A stretch of DNA of 5,893 nucleotides from Dehalococcoidia bacterium. GTDB taxonomy: Bacteria > Chloroflexota > Dehalococcoidia > UBA2979. Location: assembly GCA_018700215.1 (NCBI GenBank), contig JABIST010000263.1, positions 1 through 5,893 of the forward strand. The letters run 5' to 3'. The notes beneath the pieces are model-generated. The model searched no databases, was not told the DNA's origin, and saw nothing but the letters and a program-made list of their open reading frames with translations. This document shows, one piece after another, positions 5,202 through 5,893 of this stretch (position 1 is the first letter of the stretch; the number at the start of each line of letters is the position of its first letter). The position numbers were made by a program, and so were the translations under genes.

Positions 5202-5893
5202 TTAGCCCAGCAGGTTCAGTGCGGACTGCGGCGCCGCGTTGGCCTGCGCCAACACAGACACACCCGCTTGCTGCATGATCTGTCGCGTCACCAGCTCGCT
5301 CGACACCATCGCGATGTCCGCGTCACGGATTCGTGACTCAGACGCGCTCAGGTTCTCGATCGAGACCGCAACCGACGCGATCGCCGATTCCATCTGGTTC
5401 TGCGCAGCACCCAGCTTCGCGCGCTGTGTGCTCACCGAGCTGATCGCCGTGTCCAGTGCACCAAGCAGTGCGTCCGCGAGCGTCGTCGATGACACCGCGG
5501 TGTTGTCCGCCACCAGTGTGTCCAGCTCTGTACCAGCTCCACCGAGTGCCGATGAACGCAGGTCGTTGAACGACACTGACACGTTGTCCGTTGTCTCAGA
5601 ACCAACTCGGAACGTCGCGTTCCCGTCGCCGGCTGCCGTATCAATGGCGGCCGCAGCAGCAAGGTCAGCCACGACCAGGGAGTCGTTCGCGGTGAATCCG
5701 TCAACGGCCTTCGTCAGCGTCAGCTTCACGCCCAGCGCATCGAAGTTCAGCACCTGCACTCCACCATCTACCGTCATGTCCTGCACGGTGATCGTCTGCG
5801 CAACATTCGTCGTGCCATTCGTCAACGTGATGTCGTTCGCTGAGGCGCTGCTCGTTGCATAAGCCGTCCCAGCATCAGCCTTCGACACGTCGA
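5202..5893 (-). CDS. Flagellin (second copy), C-terminal part; N-terminus beyond the right edge
   Basis: The last 229 residues are visible, in one intact frame ending at TAA (5202-5204). The first part is a variable central domain (DVSKADAGTAYATSS ... VLNFDALGVKLTL). ATFRVGSETTDNVSVSFNDLRSSALGG then leads into the conserved D1/D0 C-terminal helices (STQRAKLGAAQNQMESAIAS, ENLSASESRIRDADIAMVSS, TRQIMQQAGVSVLAQAN) and the ending APQSALNLLG. This is the filament subunit, exported by the flagellar type III system and polymerised outside the cell. Compared with the first copy, the final helical region is almost identical in protein (one V/I change over about 65 residues), while the central region has diverged in sequence and length, as expected for surface-exposed flagellin domains. 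It shows no frameshift where the first copy has one. The start codon, ribosome binding site and N-terminal D0/D1 are not in the window. Confidence 0.95.
   Translation of the reverse strand, partial: DVSKADAGTAYATSSASANDITLTNGTTNVAQTITVQDMTVDGGVQVLNFDALGVKLTLTKAVDGFTANDSLVVADLAAAAAIDTAAGDGNATFRVGSETTDNVSVSFNDLRSSALGGAGTELDTLVADNTAVSSTTLADALLGALDTAISSVSTQRAKLGAAQNQMESAIASVAVSIENLSASESRIRDADIAMVSSELVTRQIMQQAGVSVLAQANAAPQSALNLLG
5238..5438. repeat. Flagellin C-terminal coding repeat, copy 2 (partner at 3783-3983)
   Basis: This is the direct-repeat partner of the segment in the first flagellin, roughly 92 percent identical by hand count. It encodes the conserved D1/D0 helix. Identity falls away upstream in the variable central domain. 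Confidence 0.75.

Overview
The window is a GC-rich bacterial segment from a flagellated organism. Two flagellin genes lie in tandem on the minus strand at the right. A lytic transglycosylase of the kind found in flagellar or cell-wall loci lies on the minus strand at the left. Base composition, G/C-ending codons and gene content would fit a flagellated actinobacterium, perhaps of the Thermoleophilia type, but no taxonomic marker is present and this is only a guess.

Layout, left to right. (1) Positions 1-1049, minus: an SLT-type lytic transglycosylase followed by an M23/LytM-like domain that lacks visible metal ligands; its C-terminus runs off the left edge. (2) 1155-1658, minus: a flavin reductase-like FMN-binding protein (HpaC/RutF type). 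(3) A short divergent intergenic region. (4) 1793-2236, plus: a small protein with two TFIIB-type zinc ribbons. (5) 2258-3634, plus: a complete MgtE magnesium channel, 21 bases after gene 4 with its own strong ribosome binding site, so 4 and 5 look like an operon. A 12-bp perfect hairpin spans the mgtE stop codon. (6) A GC hairpin between the convergent mgtE and flagellin genes. (7) 3748-4928, minus: a flagellin whose frame is broken by the loss of one base near 4150, compared with its neighbour. (8) A 5' leader of about 200 bases that carries two consecutive hairpins with AAGGA in their loops, the second one holding the Shine-Dalgarno sequence. (9) A textbook terminator at 5136-5167. (10) From 5202 to the right edge, minus: the C-terminal part of a second flagellin.

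Working together: the two flagellins would supply filament subunits. The transglycosylase could open the wall for the flagellar rod or act in general wall turnover. The zinc-ribbon/MgtE operon handles Mg2+ and has no obvious link to motility. The points most worth a second look are the single-base frameshift in an otherwise intact flagellin, and its leader, whose paired GGA hairpins have the architecture of CsrA-repressed flagellin mRNAs.

No tRNA, rRNA, insertion sequence, integrase or CRISPR array was seen, and no gene-free stretch exceeds 300 bases. I did not find a clearly novel multi-gene system.
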